From Cephalothrix spiralis (lineage: Eukaryota > Nemertea > Palaeonemertea > Archinemertea > Cephalotrichidae): DNA of 10,786 nt. This document shows positions 9,361-10,786 of this stretch, one piece after another. The translations under genes and the position numbers were made by a program. Location: assembly GCA_032353305.1 (NCBI GenBank), contig JAUCNG010155538.1, positions 3,222-14,007 on the forward strand, in the 5' to 3' direction. The notes under the pieces were generated by a model. It was not told the DNA's origin. It worked only from the letters and a program-made list of their open reading frames with translations, and ran no database searches. Within the stretch, counting starts at the first letter, position 1, and every line of letters starts with the position of its first letter.

Positions 9361-9539
9361 ACTTCCAACTTTTTTTATTCGAGCTACAATGTACCTATAT
9401 TTTTATTCGAAAAATCATTTAAAATCGCTTTATTTTTATTGAATAAAAAAGAAATCTATCAAATTAAGATCCTATAAAGTTGTGTCAACTTTCGGTGTTC
9501 TTGCAATTAATTCAAAATGGTTAAGATTTGAAATTTAAC

Positions 9540-9625
9540 TCGACGAAATGGCATTCTTCGAAATGTACATTCGACGAAACGTTCTTCGACGAAATGGGCT
9601 TCGATGGGCTCGACGAATTGGGGCG
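9540..9625 (-). repeat. Right array, inverted TTCGACGAAATG units
   Basis: TCGACG or a variant starts at 9540, 9571, 9586, 9601 and 9610, with a related TTCGAA near 9557. The spacing is mostly 15-16 bp. The reverse complement reproduces the left-array unit (CATTTCGTCGAA), so the two arrays could pair as a long imperfect hairpin in DNA or pre-mRNA. Confidence 0.7.
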
Positions 9626-9690
9626 TACATTCATATATGTGTTCTTTAAATCATATCATCTGTTTTAAAGTAGAAATGTTAAGAATTAAA

Positions 9691-9699
9691 ACTTACCTG
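9691..9699 (-). other. 5' splice donor CAG/GTAAGT
   Basis: Read on the minus strand the sequence is CAG/GTAAGT, a full match to the metazoan donor consensus. The exon's last base is 9697, which leaves one base of an incomplete codon (phase 1). Confidence 0.87.
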
Positions 9700-10786
9700 T
9701 GAATGAATCAGTTGATGCTTGTGATTGATCCATATCACAGTCGTATTTAAATGTACTGCCAAACAATGCAGAGAAGCTGTCGTAAAGGGAAATTATATCA
9801 TAATTCGACATTCTGTCTCCATATACAATCCCTGTTTGATAAAGATCTGTCAACAAATCGTTAAGTTTAACCTTAGCATTTAGTTCATCTGCATTGGGCA
9901 GAGTTAAGAATTCTACATATTCAGGTTCCCGTTCGAGGAAATCAAACAATTTTTCCCAATGCGTTGAATCAGGAAGGCAGGATGGAAGACGTTGATCAGC
10001 ATGACGCATTAGTATGATGGGAATTTCCAGGTATGACGCAAGTATAAGCGTTAACATCGATAAGGGATGATGAACCAAATCCTCATGAAAATGAAACAAA
10101 AGTGCATCAGTTCTACTGAGATTATACCATAAAGTTTCAACTCCATATTGAGACGAGTCCGAATTGAGGGTGCGATTGACGAAACAAAATGGTAGTAGCG
10201 AGTTCACGATTAGTTGAATTGAGTTATCCCAACTTTTCAGTGGATTGTAATTTAAATCTAAAGCTTCACCACAAATCATTATATTGGAAGCCTTTGAAAC
10301 TCCACTTAAGGATTTCTTGTTTCCTCTAAATGAAGTCAGTAAATCTGGCCATTGTTCGAAGATCGTTTCAAATGTGTCCGTAAAATCCTGGTGACTAGTA
10401 AGCCATGATCTAGCTTCTTGAACATTTCTTACAGAAATTGCTTTATTCTGACGATGATTTTCCTCATTTGATTGGTCATTATCACTTGATGCTTCCTTGA
10501 ATTGATATATATCATCATCAGGATCACATATAAGTTCGCTGTTTACTGCAAGTGTTACTTCAAACCCTACTGTTTGATCAGTATTAGCAATGGCACAATC
10601 AGTCACTGATGCAGAACTCGTAACAGGTTCCAAAAACTCTGGTTTAACACTTTTAAAGACAAAATCATTTTCATCATCCTCTTCAGCATTGTCTAACTGG
10701 TATTCATTGTCATTACTTTCGAAATCCCTATTTCCACTTTGTCCAACACTATCATCAATAAGTGTAGCATTATTTGTTGACATCGT
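9697..10786 (-). CDS. 5' visible exon of giant TIR-like repeat protein (partial)
   Basis: This exon encodes residues 1-362 plus the first base of codon 363, counted from the ATG at 10783-10781. Residues 1-115 are acidic and Ser/Asn/Asp-rich, probably disordered. Residues 122-152 are one helical repeat (R-S-W-L, then E-Q-W-P-D-L). Residues 164-348 form a divergent TIR-like domain. The exon ends at a strong donor, CAG followed by GTAAGT. Reading past it adds only three residues (GKF) before a stop. The ATG has A at -3 and nothing resembling a signal peptide follows, so it may be the true initiator. However, the frame stays open to the window edge, only three bases further, so an upstream exon or a longer N-terminus cannot be excluded. 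The shared domain types and the matching splice phase tie it to the large exon at 23-8769. The family is not one I can name; a cytosolic signalling or scaffold role is inferred. Confidence 0.85.
9740..10294 (-). repeat. TIR-like domain T0 (divergent)
   Basis: Residues 164-348. A strand NIMICGEAL, a helix, the sequence R-T-D-A-L-L-F-H-F-H, a helix and the strand PIILMR followed by R-L-P line up with the core pattern (ALIFMMT, helix, LPVVYVR, then F-E-L-P). The domain then ends with G-I-V-Y-G-D-R and I-I-S-L-Y, matching A-V-Y-D and V-V-D-I-F in the core copies. The HWKSMAD and DHCS motifs are absent, and the first half is longer. The homology is visible only through order and spacing, so it is less certain than the core copies. 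Confidence 0.55.
10328..10420 (-). repeat. Helical repeat H0
   Basis: Residues 122-152, immediately before T0. It carries A-R-S-W-L, F-E-T-I-F-E-Q-W-P-D-L and then diverges, lacking the P-x-L-x-x-H histidine. It is a single copy of the ~40-residue repeat seen in the downstream exon. Confidence 0.6.

Larger units (their letters stand above)
9165..9625. mobile_element. Fold-back-like element with inverted CGTCGA arrays
   Basis: Two arrays of short repeats in opposite orientation flank an AT-rich spacer (9361-9539). The outer ends match imperfectly as inverted repeats: GGCACCATTTCGTCGA from 9165 against CGCCCCAATTCGTCGA read backwards from 9625. No transposase is present and I see no clear target-site duplication. 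It resembles a non-autonomous fold-back or MITE-like element inserted in the intron; simple satellite inversion is the alternative. Confidence 0.5.
8770..9696 (-). other. Intron, GT-AG, phase 1, 927 bp
   Basis: On the minus strand the intron starts GTAAGT (9696-9691) and ends TTTCAG (8775-8770). The flanking exons leave G and AG, which join to GAG (Glu 363), so the frame is kept. Every frame that could link the two exons by read-through meets stops, including TAA right after GKF and TAA at 8797-8795. The intron contains the fold-back repeat element at about 9165-9625 and an 11-bp direct repeat. The stretches 8800-8990 and 9630-9690 show nothing further that I recognise. Confidence 0.85.

Noticed and set aside
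9054-9477. Plus-strand open frames with Phe-Arg-Arg-rich peptides
   Set aside because: These are translations of the CGTCGA repeat array. Periodic DNA creates periodic peptides; there is no coding signal.

Overview
The window looks like part of a eukaryotic, most likely invertebrate metazoan, AT-rich nuclear genome. The reasons are a clear GT-AG intron with matching phase, a branch-point-like sequence and pyrimidine-rich acceptor, an intronic fold-back repeat, and a giant multi-domain protein built from duplicated modules. The species cannot be named from the sequence alone.

Nearly everything belongs to one gene on the minus strand. Its first visible exon lies at 9697-10786 and may begin upstream of the window. 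A 927-bp intron (8770-9696) follows, then a very large exon (about 23-8769) that reaches the left edge. Exon 1 ends in G before GTAAGT and exon 2 begins with AG after TTTCAG, so splicing restores a GAG codon and keeps the frame. Counted from the Met at 10783, the spliced product is 3,277 residues if the TAG at 23-25 is used. Residue numbers below use this spliced product.

Protein layout: an acidic, probably disordered N-terminus (1-115); helical repeat H0 and a divergent TIR-like domain T0 (exon 1); H1 and divergent T1; four helical repeats H2-H5; six closely similar units, each a TIR-like domain (T2-T7) separated by a degenerate helical repeat, with a period of about 700 bp; a shortened T8; a divergent T9; then twelve helical repeats to the C-terminus, the last six forming three A/B pairs. 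This gives ten TIR-like domains and about 24 copies of a ~40-residue repeat. That repeat follows a pattern of A-x-x-W-L, a Tyr/Phe-containing helix, P-x-L-x-x-H and L-x-x-L-L, and I do not recognise it as a named family.

No signal peptide, membrane segment, kinase, NTPase or LRR is visible, so a large intracellular scaffold that presents many TIR-like domains in one chain is the simplest reading. This is an inference. The intron carries two inverted arrays of a 15-17 bp CGTCGA-containing unit around an AT-rich spacer, resembling a non-autonomous fold-back element. The plus strand shows no convincing gene.
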